From NCBI GenBank assembly GCA_936924635.1, contig CAKZHP010000081.1, forward strand, positions 1 through 30,061: DNA of 30,061 bases, given 5' to 3'. The position numbers and the translations under genes are program-made. Origin of the DNA: an uncultured Propionibacteriaceae bacterium (GTDB taxonomy: Bacteria > Actinomycetota > Actinomycetes > Propionibacteriales > Propionibacteriaceae). Position 1 is the stretch's first letter. Each line of letters opens with the position of its first letter. Of this stretch, positions 7,517 through 15,919 are shown piece after piece. Below the pieces are notes generated by a model, which worked only from the letters and a program-made list of their open reading frames with translations, ran no database searches and had not been told where the DNA came from.

Positions 7517-7711
7517 ATGACTCTTGTGATGAACAGCTGCACCGGCGCGTGCTCGTGGCACGCCACCGACGACAGGTACGAGGGGGAGCGACTGTTCACC
7601 TGCGCGGGATGCGGCTCGGGCTGGGTGGCCAGCCAGCGCTGGACCCCCCAGGACGCCGACGGCACCGTCAGCGCCCAGGTCCAGGCCGAGCGGGAGAGCC
7701 ACCCGGCCTGA
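7517..7711 (+). CDS. Small Cys-rich protein, possible zinc ribbon
   Basis: 64 residues starting MTLVMNSCTGACSWHATDD. It contains C-x3-C (SCTGACSWH) and C-x2-C (FTCAGCGSGWV), a spacing that could bind one zinc ion; the second pair followed by Gly and Trp looks like half of a zinc ribbon. A strong purine-rich ribosome site (GGGAGGATGGGGGC) precedes ATG 7517. It is flanked on both sides by copies of the 77-bp palindrome. I recognise no named family; function unknown. Codon use is consistent with coding, and a short but genuine gene is the best reading. Confidence 0.65.
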   Translation: MTLVMNSCTGACSWHATDDRYEGERLFTCAGCGSGWVASQRWTPQDADGTVSAQVQAERESHPA

Positions 7712-7809
7712 GGGCCACCCGCTGTGACTGCCCTGCCCGATCTGGGGGGGCCACCCGATGAACAGGGCGACCCCGAGCGCCCGGTCGAAGGGTCCCGCCC
7801 GGGGCCACC

Positions 7810-7886
7810 CGCGCAGGATCGTCCTCTCGAGGGGCGACGTCGCCTCTCGACGGGCCGCATCCGTGCCGAGGGGATCGCCCTGCGCG
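7810..7886. repeat. 77-bp palindromic element, unit 2
   Basis: Left arm starts CGCGCAGGATCGTCCTCTCG; right arm ends GGGGATCGCCCTGCGCG. Exactly 77 bp. The loop contains a perfect 12-bp inner palindrome GGCGACGTCGCC (7832-7845 region). Confidence 0.75.
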
Positions 7887-8098
7887 GCGGTAGTCCATGC
7901 GTGGCAGGCAGGGCTGCGTTGGTCGAGGTTTCAACAACGGCTCCTGCGCCTTCCTGCTGCAGGATTCGGAGTTCGTCACCGCTGGGGTTGGTCTGTTTCC
8001 GACACGCATCCACCTCGCATCTCCGAGATGCCCGCCCAACCACCGCCAGGACGGCGTGCTCGCGCTGGGCGCTGTGATGGCTTGGGGGAGGATCCGGC

Positions 8099-8175
8099 TG
8101 CGCAGAATGGTCCTCTCGACCGCGGATCGGGGCCTTTGTCTGCGCGTCCCCCGGTTGAGCGGACCATCCTGCGCA
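8099..8175. repeat. 77-bp palindromic element, unit 3
   Basis: Left arm 8099-8120 (TGCGCAGAATGGTCCTCTCG...) and right arm 8154-8175 (...GCGGACCATCCTGCGCA) pair at 19 of 22 positions. The loop begins CGCGGATCGGGGCC. First of three units spaced at exactly 131 bp. Confidence 0.85.
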
Positions 8176-8229
8176 AACGGTCTCCGATGGTTGATCGGCG
8201 CCGTGGCAGGGCTCCGCGGAGGGCCTGGC

Positions 8230-8306
8230 TGCGCAGAACGATCCCCTGGACGGCCGCATCGGCTCCTGACACGCGTGCTCGCCGGTTGAGGGGACCACCC
8301 TGCGCA
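8230..8306. repeat. 77-bp palindromic element, unit 4
   Basis: Left arm 8230-8251 (TGCGCAGAACGATCCCCTGG...) and right arm 8285-8306 (...GGGGACCACCCTGCGCA) pair at about 16 of 22 positions. Starts 131 bp after unit 3. Confidence 0.8.
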
Positions 8307-8360
8307 GAGCGGCCCCTGAATGCGGATGCGTGCCCCCGCGGCTGCTTCGCGGGGCCCGGC

Positions 8361-8437
8361 TGCGCAGAACCGTCCCTTCAACCGCGGATCGGGGCCCTGT
8401 CGGATGGGTCTCGGTGTCGAGCGGACCCTCCTGCGCA
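8361..8437. repeat. 77-bp palindromic element, unit 5
   Basis: Left arm 8361-8382 (TGCGCAGAACCGTCCCTTCA...) and right arm 8416-8437 (...GCGGACCCTCCTGCGCA). Starts 131 bp after unit 4. The loop shares CGCGGATCGGGGCC with unit 3 and could fold an inner GGCCC/GGGTC stem. Confidence 0.83.
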
Positions 8438-8470
8438 GAGCCACGCCCGCCTGGGGCGTCCCCCGAGAAG

Positions 8471-8504
8471 CCGAGGGCCCGGCTCATCAGAGCCGGGCCC
8501 TCGG
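8471..8504 (-). terminator. Strong hairpin behind the nucleotidase gene
   Basis: Perfect 15-bp GC-rich stem (CCGAGGGCCCGGCTC at 8471-8485 against 8490-8504) with a 4-nt loop, 17 bp past the stop codon of the minus-strand nucleotidase gene. The minus strand then reads CTTCTCGGGG, so there is no true T-run; an intrinsic-type terminator of the kind common in high-GC actinobacteria is the likely role. Confidence 0.8.
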
Positions 8505-8521
8505 GTCGTACGTGCCAGGTG

Positions 8522-11500
8522 TCAGCCCAGGTAGTAGCCGAGCAGGTCGACGACGACGTGAGCCGGGGCCACCGAGCCCACGGCGACCGACATCTGGTTG
8601 CCGTTCAGCTTGACCGTCGCCGAGGAGGCCACCGTCTGGCCACGCACGAAGTTGACGTTCGACGCGAGCGGGCGGGGGCTGCCCATGGGGTACGCCGTGA
8701 GGTAGCCCGGGGCCTGCGGCTCGGTGACGGTGAGGTTGACCAGCGCCGCCGCGTACGTCCGGCCCGTCGCCGGGTCCTTGGGCAGCGTCACGCTGTCCTG
8801 CCCGCGCACCGGCCCGGTGGTGCGGGTGTCGAGCCAGCGGGTGGGCGTCGCCGCCACGTACGCACCGGGCTTGGTGGCCTGACCACCGGTGACGTACCCG
8901 ACGATGTCGACCACCACGTCGGTGGTGCCCACCGAGGCGTTGAGCACGGTGAACGTGCCGTCCTGCGTGAGCGGGACGGTGATCCCGTTCGCCGCGGTCT
9001 CACCCGCGGTGAAGTTCAGCGCCGACGTCCCTGGGGCAGTGGTCCCCGCGTACGCGCTGAGGTAGCCCGCCGCCGTCGCGTTGGTGGCCGTCAGGTTCAC
9101 CACCGCGGCGACCGCACCGGCCGGACGCGACGGGTCGCTGGCCAGCGAGACCTGCCGGGTGCTGTTGGGCGCCACGGCACCGCCCGCGTCGCGGGTGTCG
9201 ACGACACGGCGGGGCTCGACGGTCTTCAGCATGCCCGCCTCGGTCGGCTCACCGGCTCCGAACCAACCGGCCACGTCAGCGACCAGGTGGAGCGTGCCGG
9301 CCGAGCCGTTGCGCAGGGTGATGGCGCCGTCGGCGCCGAGCTTGACCGTGACCAGGTTCGGCTTGTCCTGCCGGGCCACGAAGTTCAGCGACGACACGGT
9401 CGGCGCGATGCCGCCCGACGGGTACGCGGCGACCCAGCCGGCCTCCGACGCGTTGGTGACCAGCAGCATCATCTGCACGGCGCCGGCACCGGCCGGGACA
9501 CCGGCCTTGCCCGCGACCTGCACGGTGATCGACTGGCCCGGCAGCACGGCGCTCGGGTAGCCGAGCCCGGTCCGGGTGTCGAGGAAGCGGGTGGGCGCCG
9601 TCGGCACGTACGCGCCGGCGTCGACCACCGTGATCGGGGCCACCACCGAGGTGCCGGCGGGAGCGGCGGTCAGGGTGACCGAGTGTGTCCCGGAGCCGAC
9701 CGAGGCCGGCACGGTCACGTCGAGGGTCACCTTGCCCTGCGCGGCGGTCCCGGTGCCCACGTCGACGCCGTCGATCTTCGCGGTCACCGTGGTCGTCGGC
9801 TGAGCGCCGGTGCTGGTCATGTCCAGGGTGTCCAGGGCGAGCGGGTTGGTGCCCAGCGGGGCGCCGACCGTGATCCTGGTGGGCTTGCCGACCGTCGCCG
9901 TGGCCGACGACACCGACACCCCCCGCATCGCGAACGACGGGGCCAGGGGCGACTTCGCCTTCACCCAGCTGACCCAGGCCTCGAGGTCGGCCTTGCCGGT
10001 GTCCTTGGTCTGGGTGCCCTTGCCGAGCGTACGGAAGTTGTCGCCGCCCGCGATCAGGAACGAGCCCGACCCGACGGTGTAGAGCTTCGCCGGGTCGACC
10101 GGTGCCCCGTTCACGGTGATCGAGGTGATGCGGTCGTTGAAGGGCCGCGACTCGTCGTAGGTGTAGCTGACGTTCTTGCTGAGCCCCAGGCGCAGGAACT
10201 GCCGCCCGGTCGCCAGCGGCACGCCGTTGACGTCGCGCTGCCACTGCTCCTCGAGCACCTGCTTCAGCTGCGCGCCGGTCACCTTGGTGGTCATCAGCGA
10301 GTTCGCGAAGGGCAGGACGGCGGCGGCCGCGGCGTACGTGATGTCACCGGACGCCAGGTCGGCGCGCGTGCCGCCCGGGTTCTGCATGCCGATGAAGCTC
10401 GCGTCACCGTCGGACAGGGTGTCGAAGAACATGTCGGCGACCATGTTGGTCATCGCGGACTCGTACCCGCGGTCGTTGCCGGTGGCCTTCGAGCGGGTAA
10501 TCGCAGCCGACGCCGAGCCGACCTTCTGCTGCCCGACCTGGTTCGCGTTGGAGAGGGCCCCGTCGACCACCGACTTCGCGGCCTTGGCGCGGGGGTAGCT
10601 CGCGACCAGGGTGTCGACCGGCGTGGTCGACATGCCGAGGTTGGTCTGGGTGGCCGTGCAGGAGGCGCCGGTGGTGGCGTCGACGGTGAGTGCGACCTTG
10701 CCGATGTTCGACGCGTACGAGCCGGACTGCACGACCGGCCGGGTGCCGCCGCCGGGGGCGGGAGCCGCGTACGCGTACGTCTGGTGCGTGTGGCCGTTGA
10801 AGATGGCCTGAGCGCGGGCGTCGGTCTGCTCGACGATCCGCTTGAAGACCGCCGACGCAGCCTCGTTGTCAGCGAGCGTTCCCGACCCGGGGGGACCCTC
10901 GTGGTACTCCACGAGGATCACGTCGGCCTCGCCGTTGGCGGCGTCGCCGTCCTTGAGCTGCTTGATGGTGCGGTTGACCGCCTCCACCGGGTCGCCGAAC
11001 TCGACGTCGGCGATGCCCGCGGGCGAGACCATGTTCGGGGTGTCGGTGGTGACCGCACCGACGATCGCGACGCGCAGGCCTGCCTTCTGCACGATCGCGT
11101 ACGCCGGCAGGGCCGGCGTGGTCGTGCCCTTCTGGTACACGTTCGCGGCCAGGTAGGGGAACGTCGCGCGCTGCTTGATCTCGCCGTTGAGGCGCGGGAA
11201 CCCGGTGTCGAACTCGTGGTTGCCCACCGCCGAGGCCGACACGTCCATCGCGTTCAGCAGGTCGATCGTCGGCAGGTCCTGCGCGATGAAGGACGCGAAC
11301 AGCGAGGCTCCGATGTTGTCGCCCGCCGAGAGCACGAGGCTCTTGTCGTCGCCGCCGGCCTGCGCCCGCTGCTCCTCGATCGTGCCGGCGAACAGCACGG
11401 TGTTCGGGTTGGCCGAGTCGAGGCGACCATGGAAGTCGTTGAAGTTGAGCACGGTGAGCGTGGTGGTGGTGTCGCACGCGGCCGCGTGAGCGGGCGTGGC

Positions 11501-11575
11501 GAGAGCCACGGAGCTGACGGCCGCGACGGCCAGGCTCGTGGCGGCGGCAGCGAGCCGTCGGGTGGATCGGGGCAT
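8522..11575 (-). CDS. Secreted 5'-nucleotidase/metallophosphatase with three C-terminal repeat domains
   Basis: 1017 residues. Signal peptide (about residues 1-31, cleavage after PAHA). Calcineurin-like metallophosphatase domain with LNFNDFHGRL (about 43-52), SAGDNIGAS, VGNHEFDTG and FNGHTHQTY supplying the two-metal site. The 5'-nucleotidase C-terminal domain follows (GTRADLASGDITY, SRPFNDRITSITVNG, GSFLIAGGDNFRTLG), then an Ig-like segment, then about 370 residues made of three copies of an approximately 115-residue module that opens with APTRFLDTR, EPRRVVDTR and TPTRWLDTR and ends with VVDxxGY/GWF. It probably hydrolyses extracellular nucleotides to nucleosides and phosphate; the modules may serve surface or polymer attachment (inference). 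Start ATG 11575 follows GAGGAG. Divergent from purA. No LPXTG-type anchor seen. Confidence 0.92.
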   Translation of the reverse strand: MPRSTRRLAAAATSLAVAAVSSVALATPAHAAACDTTTTLTVLNFNDFHGRLDSANPNTVLFAGTIEEQRAQAGGDDKSLVLSAGDNIGASLFASFIAQDLPTIDLLNAMDVSASAVGNHEFDTGFPRLNGEIKQRATFPYLAANVYQKGTTTPALPAYAIVQKAGLRVAIVGAVTTDTPNMVSPAGIADVEFGDPVEAVNRTIKQLKDGDAANGEADVILVEYHEGPPGSGTLADNEAASAVFKRIVEQTDARAQAIFNGHTHQTYAYAAPAPGGGTRPVVQSGSYASNIGKVALTVDATTGASCTATQTNLGMSTTPVDTLVASYPRAKAAKSVVDGALSNANQVGQQKVGSASAAITRSKATGNDRGYESAMTNMVADMFFDTLSDGDASFIGMQNPGGTRADLASGDITYAAAAAVLPFANSLMTTKVTGAQLKQVLEEQWQRDVNGVPLATGRQFLRLGLSKNVSYTYDESRPFNDRITSITVNGAPVDPAKLYTVGSGSFLIAGGDNFRTLGKGTQTKDTGKADLEAWVSWVKAKSPLAPSFAMRGVSVSSATATVGKPTRITVGAPLGTNPLALDTLDMTSTGAQPTTTVTAKIDGVDVGTGTAAQGKVTLDVTVPASVGSGTHSVTLTAAPAGTSVVAPITVVDAGAYVPTAPTRFLDTRTGLGYPSAVLPGQSITVQVAGKAGVPAGAGAVQMMLLVTNASEAGWVAAYPSGGIAPTVSSLNFVARQDKPNLVTVKLGADGAITLRNGSAGTLHLVADVAGWFGAGEPTEAGMLKTVEPRRVVDTRDAGGAVAPNSTRQVSLASDPSRPAGAVAAVVNLTATNATAAGYLSAYAGTTAPGTSALNFTAGETAANGITVPLTQDGTFTVLNASVGTTDVVVDIVGYVTGGQATKPGAYVAATPTRWLDTRTTGPVRGQDSVTLPKDPATGRTYAAALVNLTVTEPQAPGYLTAYPMGSPRPLASNVNFVRGQTVASSATVKLNGNQMSVAVGSVAPAHVVVDLLGYYLG

Positions 11576-11673
11576 GCGGACTCCTCGTCAGAACTAGGTG
11601 GGTCGATCCTGCTGGCCGCAGGTTACGTCCGGGGGAACGACCGGTGACGTCGCGAAGGTGAAGTCGTGCTGGA

Positions 11674-11679
11674 TAGACT
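11674..11679 (+). promoter_or_regulatory. Candidate -10 box for purA
   Basis: TAGACT, identical to the box before purC, 64 nt upstream of purA ATG in the nucleotidase-purA divergent region. No convincing -35. Would give a 5' leader of roughly 55-60 nt, unlike the leaderless layout of the other pur genes. Confidence 0.35.
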
Positions 11680-11742
11680 GCGGCGGTAAGAGCCCGGGGC
11701 GCGTACGCACCCTGGGCATCCGCGTGAGAAGGGGCGGCACAG

Positions 11743-13026
11743 ATGCCAGCCATCATCGTGATCGGCGCTCAGTGGGGCGACGAGGGCAAGGGCAAGGCCA
11801 CCGACCAGCTGGGCGACCGCGTCGACTACGTGGTCCGGTACTCCGGCGGCAACAACGCCGGCCACACGGTCGTCGTCGACGGCGAGAAGTACGCGCTGCA
11901 CCTGCTGCCCTCGGCCATCCTCAACCCGGCCTGCACGCCGGTCATCGGCAACGGCGTGGTCGTCGACCTCGATGTGCTGTTCACCGAGATCGACGCGCTC
12001 ACCGCGCGCGGCTGCGACGCCGGGCGGGTGCTGATCAGCGCCAACGCCCACCTCATCACCCCTTATCACCAGGTGATCGACAAGGTCACCGAGCGTTTCC
12101 TCGGCAAGCGCAAGATCGGTACGACCGGGCGGGGGGTCGGGCCTGCGTACGCCGACAAGGTGAGCCGCGTCGGCATCCGCGTGCAGGACCTCTTCGACGA
12201 GCCGATCCTGCGTGACAAGGTCGCCGCCGCGCTGGAGCAGAAGAACCAGCTGCTGGTGAAGGTCTACAACCGTCACGAGATGTCGGCCGACGAGATCGCC
12301 GACCGGCTGCTCAGCCATGTCGAGCGGCTGCGGCCGATGGTGGTCGACGCCAGCCTGCTGCTCAACCGCGCCCTCGACGAGGGCAAGGTCGTGCTGCTGG
12401 AGGGCGCGCAGGCGCACCACCTCGACGTCGACTTCGGCACCTACCCGTACGTGACGAGCTCCAACCCGATCGCCGCCGGCGCGTGCACCGGCTCTGGCAT
12501 CGGCCCCACGCGCATCGACCGGGTGGTCGGCATCGCGAAGGCGTACACGACGCGCGTCGGCGAGGGCCCCTTCCCCGGTGAGCTGCTCGACGAGACCGGC
12601 GAGAAGATCCGCGTCGACGGTGCCGAGTTCGGCACCACCACGGGTCGCCCGCGGCGGTGCGGCTGGTTCGACGCGCTGGTCGTGGAGCAGGCGGTGCGAG
12701 TGAACGCCGTCACCGACGTGGTGCTCACGAAGCTCGACGTGCTGACGGGGTGGGAGAAGATCCCGGTCGTCGTCGGGTACGACATCCGCGGCGAGCGCGT
12801 CGACGTGATGCCGATCAACCAGTCGGACCTCCACGCCGCGACCCCGGTGTACGAGGAGCTGGACGGCTGGACCGAGGACATCTCCGGCTGCCGCACCTTC
12901 GACGAGCTGCCGGCCACCACGCAGGCGTACGTCCGGCGCCTGGAGGAGCTGATCCGCTGCCGGATCTCCGGCATCGGTGTCGGCCCGGGCCGCGAGCAGT
13001 CGATCCACATGCACGACCTGCTCTGA
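11743..13026 (+). CDS. purA: Adenylosuccinate synthetase
   Basis: 427 residues, the usual family length. Catalyses the GTP-dependent joining of IMP and aspartate to adenylosuccinate, the first committed step to AMP; cytosolic. Visible: GAQWGDEGKG with catalytic Asp13, NNAGHT with catalytic His41, IGTTGRGVGPAYADK (IMP loop), LLEGAQ...FGTYPYVTSSNP, YTTRVGEGPFPGE, GTTTGRPRRCGWFD (Asp/IMP-binding Arg residues) and TKLDVLTGW (guanine specificity). The segment after LLEGAQ reads AHHLDVDFG where most relatives have a small residue then Thr/Leu, a minor oddity. Start ATG 11743 is preceded by GAGAAGGGGCGG. It is the housekeeping enzyme; a second divergent paralogue lies at 19952. Confidence 0.97.
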   Translation: MPAIIVIGAQWGDEGKGKATDQLGDRVDYVVRYSGGNNAGHTVVVDGEKYALHLLPSAILNPACTPVIGNGVVVDLDVLFTEIDALTARGCDAGRVLISANAHLITPYHQVIDKVTERFLGKRKIGTTGRGVGPAYADKVSRVGIRVQDLFDEPILRDKVAAALEQKNQLLVKVYNRHEMSADEIADRLLSHVERLRPMVVDASLLLNRALDEGKVVLLEGAQAHHLDVDFGTYPYVTSSNPIAAGACTGSGIGPTRIDRVVGIAKAYTTRVGEGPFPGELLDETGEKIRVDGAEFGTTTGRPRRCGWFDALVVEQAVRVNAVTDVVLTKLDVLTGWEKIPVVVGYDIRGERVDVMPINQSDLHAATPVYEELDGWTEDISGCRTFDELPATTQAYVRRLEELIRCRISGIGVGPGREQSIHMHDLL

Positions 13027-13087
13027 GGGCGCGCACGAGCGGACGGCTCTGAGGCTGGTCTGCTCGGCGCCGAGGCGTCTGCGCGGG

Positions 13088-13702
13088 TCAGCGCCTCTCG
13101 TTCTCGTCGACCGCCCGCACGAACGCCTGGAAGTCCTCGAACGCCGCCGGGGGTGTTCATCATGCCGGCCCAGCGGAACGCCGTCCTCTCCTCGGGGTCG
13201 TTGTCCGACTCGGAGAAGGCGTGGACCGCTCCCGGCCACCGGCTGAAGAAGCCGGCGGTGTGGAGGGTGGCCATGGCCTGGGCCGCGCACTCGAACCGCA
13301 GCAGATGGTCGGTCCCAGAGGGTCGCCTCCCGGGTGCCCGTCGAGGAGGCGCTGGTGGGCCTGCTGGGCGAGCTGCCGGTACTCCCAGACCGGGTCGGCC
13401 ATGCGTTCCGCCGGCGTCCCCAGTCCTCGCTGGTGAGGTCCCACCCGTGGAGGTTCCACTTGCCGTCGAGGTAGGCCAGGTCCTTGTCGTACCCCCGCTG
13501 GACGAGGTAAACGGCGTTCCTCACCCAGGTTGGCCTTGGTGTTGGCGACCTGGACGAGTGCGTAGCTCTGCCTGTCGACGATCGCTCCGATGCCGACCAC
13601 GTCGGAGGCCGGGATGCCCTGGGTGAGCTTCTCGAAGCCCGGCTTCAGCGCCTCGGCCAGATGGGGGACCATCGCCGCGTACCAGTCACCGATCGCGCTC
13701 AT
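13088..13702 (-). pseudogene. Hypothetical protein gene broken by four frameshifts
   Basis: A coherent protein can be followed across frames: MSAIGDWYAAMVPHLAEALK...VQVANTKANLG from ATG 13702; then, in another frame, RNAVYLVQRGYDKDLAYLDG...LTSEDWG (about 13520-13428); back in the first frame RMADPVWEYRQLAQQAHQRL (to about 13315); a third frame HLLRFECAAQAMATL...FRWAGMMNTP (to about 13150); finally the first frame again AFEDFQAFVRAVDENERR and stop at 13088. The breaks sit at G/C-rich runs (for example CCCCCGGCGGCG near 13150). Start and stop are in the same frame, so the shifts cancel in pairs. About 205 residues if repaired; no family recognised. Either a recent pseudogene or a region of assembly error; neighbouring long genes are intact. 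Confidence 0.72.
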
Positions 13703-13775
13703 GGCGCGATGCTGCCAGCGGGTAGGAGCAGCCCTGGGTGGTCCGTCCTCCCGACGATGTCGACCCTCAGAACCG

Positions 13776-13781
13776 TACGAT
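13776..13781 (+). promoter_or_regulatory. Candidate leaderless -10 box
   Basis: TACGAT ending 6 nt before GTG 13788, with no ribosome site in between. The layout predicts transcription starting at the G of the start codon. It also lies in the short divergent gap after the broken minus-strand gene. Confidence 0.45.
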
Positions 13782-13787
13782 CCCCTG

Positions 13788-14147
13788 GTGTCCAGCCAGG
13801 GGGAAGACGTCCGCGAGCCGGAAGGTCTGGCATCGGAGTGGGAAGCGCCCACCGGGGTCCCCTCCGGGAGCTCACCGGCCCGCGACACCGGGCTGGCGCC
13901 GTACCCGGCCGGCTCCCTGACGCCCTGGAGAGAGCGCCCGCGGTGGTACGCCCCGGCCAGGCGCAACGGCCGCTACATCGGTGCCGCGGTGGTCCTCAGC
14001 ATGTTCTTTGGTTTCTGGGCCTGGGGCTTCGTGACGGTCGTCGTGGATGACCCTGCCAACCCGGTCTCCTGGGTCATGGCGGCCATCGCCCTGATCGCGA
14101 CCGGGCTGGCCCTCTGGGGTGCCGTCAGCAACGCCCGCAAGCCATGA
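13788..14147 (+). CDS. Small two-helix membrane protein
   Basis: 119 residues from GTG 13788. A hydrophilic Pro/Gly/Glu-rich N-terminal half (VSSQGEDVREPEG...) is followed by two predicted transmembrane helices, about residues 63-84 (YIGAAVVLSMFFGFWAWGF) and 92-113 (SWVMAAIALIATGLALWG). No Cys, His or known motif. The start is chosen because a TACGAT box ends 6 nt upstream and no Shine-Dalgarno is present; the frame is open further upstream but there overlaps the divergent gene. The stop overlaps the start of the next, similarly built gene by four bases (ATGA). Function unknown. Confidence 0.65.
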   Translation: MSSQGEDVREPEGLASEWEAPTGVPSGSSPARDTGLAPYPAGSLTPWRERPRWYAPARRNGRYIGAAVVLSMFFGFWAWGFVTVVVDDPANPVSWVMAAIALIATGLALWGAVSNARKP

Positions 14148-14545
14148 CGTCGAGCGCCCGTGAGCCGCACGGCCCCGCTGAGCAGCTGGCAGACAGCATC
14201 GCCCCAGGGTGGAGCGCGCCGCAGACTGCGCCTCCTGCTCCGGGGCCGGCGGCGCCGCGGTGGGAGACGCTCGAGACTCGCCCGGTAACGCGCCGTTCGG
14301 GGCAAGGACCGTCGTTGCCCGCGCCTCTCCCGTACGCGCCGGCGCCGCCGAGGAACCGGAGCGTCGGGTGCCTGGCAGCCCTCTTCTGCGTCGGCAGCCT
14401 GATCCTGGTCACCCTGTGGGCGGCGCTCGGGTACGCGGCCGCCGGCTCGTCCGACTGTTGATCCGGCGTCACCCTCGCCAGGGCGGTCCTGGGCGCAGCC
14501 ATCGTCAGCTTCGTCGTCGGTGTTCTCCTCGCCTGGAAGGCCTGA
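14144..14545 (+). pseudogene. Two-helix membrane protein interrupted by in-frame TGA
   Basis: From ATG 14144 the frame gives 105 residues: a Pro/Ala-rich N-terminal part and one transmembrane helix (CLAALFCVGSLILVTLWAAL), ending ...GSSDC at TGA 14459-14461. The same frame then stays open for 27 more codons with strong GC bias at the third position and a second hydrophobic helix (AVLGAAIVSFVVGVLLAW), ending at TGA 14543. The full length would be two helices, the same plan as the gene just upstream, with which it overlaps by ATGA. The simplest reading is a nonsense mutation; stop readthrough is possible; selenocysteine is unlikely since no Sec machinery or convincing SECIS hairpin is visible. 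The 105-residue product may still be made. Confidence 0.6.
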
Positions 14546-14630
14546 CCGGCTGGGTTACCTATTCGTCCTGCGCACTGATGCCCTGACGTCGATCCCGTGA
14601 CCTCCGTCTCTGGGTCCCGCGGCGCCCCAC

Positions 14631-14636
14631 TAGGGT
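14631..14636 (+). promoter_or_regulatory. Candidate leaderless -10 box of purD
   Basis: TAGGGT followed by exactly 7 nt and then GTG 14644, with no Shine-Dalgarno in the gap. Same TANNNT-N7-GTG geometry as purC and purL. Confidence 0.55.
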
Positions 14637-14643
14637 TCAGGGC

Positions 14644-15918
<1,275 letters not shown>

Positions 15919-15919
15919 G

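Larger units (their letters stand above)
7712..8470. other. Non-coding interval carrying the first palindrome array
   Basis: About 760 bp with no convincing gene. Long frames are open on both strands but their residues recur with the repeat period, and none has a ribosome site or known domain. It holds four of the 77-bp units (7810, 8099, 8230, 8361). 7887-8098 contains only a doubtful, heavily decayed trace near 7959. Confidence 0.7.

Noticed and set aside
7959..8035. Sixth palindrome unit in the first array
   Set aside because: CTGCAGGATTCGGAG resembles a left arm, but no matching right arm is found at the required distance.
8099..8437. CRISPR-like array (regular repeats and equal spacers)
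   Set aside because: Repeats are 77 bp, internally palindromic and diverged from one another; the gaps resemble each other; there are no cas genes.
7351..8487. Long open frames on both strands across the first palindrome array
   Set aside because: Their residues recur with the repeat period, they have no ribosome site or domain, and several frames are open at once, as expected for stop-poor GC-rich DNA.
8330..11647. 1105-residue plus-strand frame
   Set aside because: Shadow of the minus-strand nucleotidase gene; Arg/Gly/His-rich without motifs.
14459..14461. Selenocysteine codon
   Set aside because: Only a weak 4-bp stem lies behind the TGA, the protein is a small membrane protein with no redox motif, and no selenoprotein machinery is seen.
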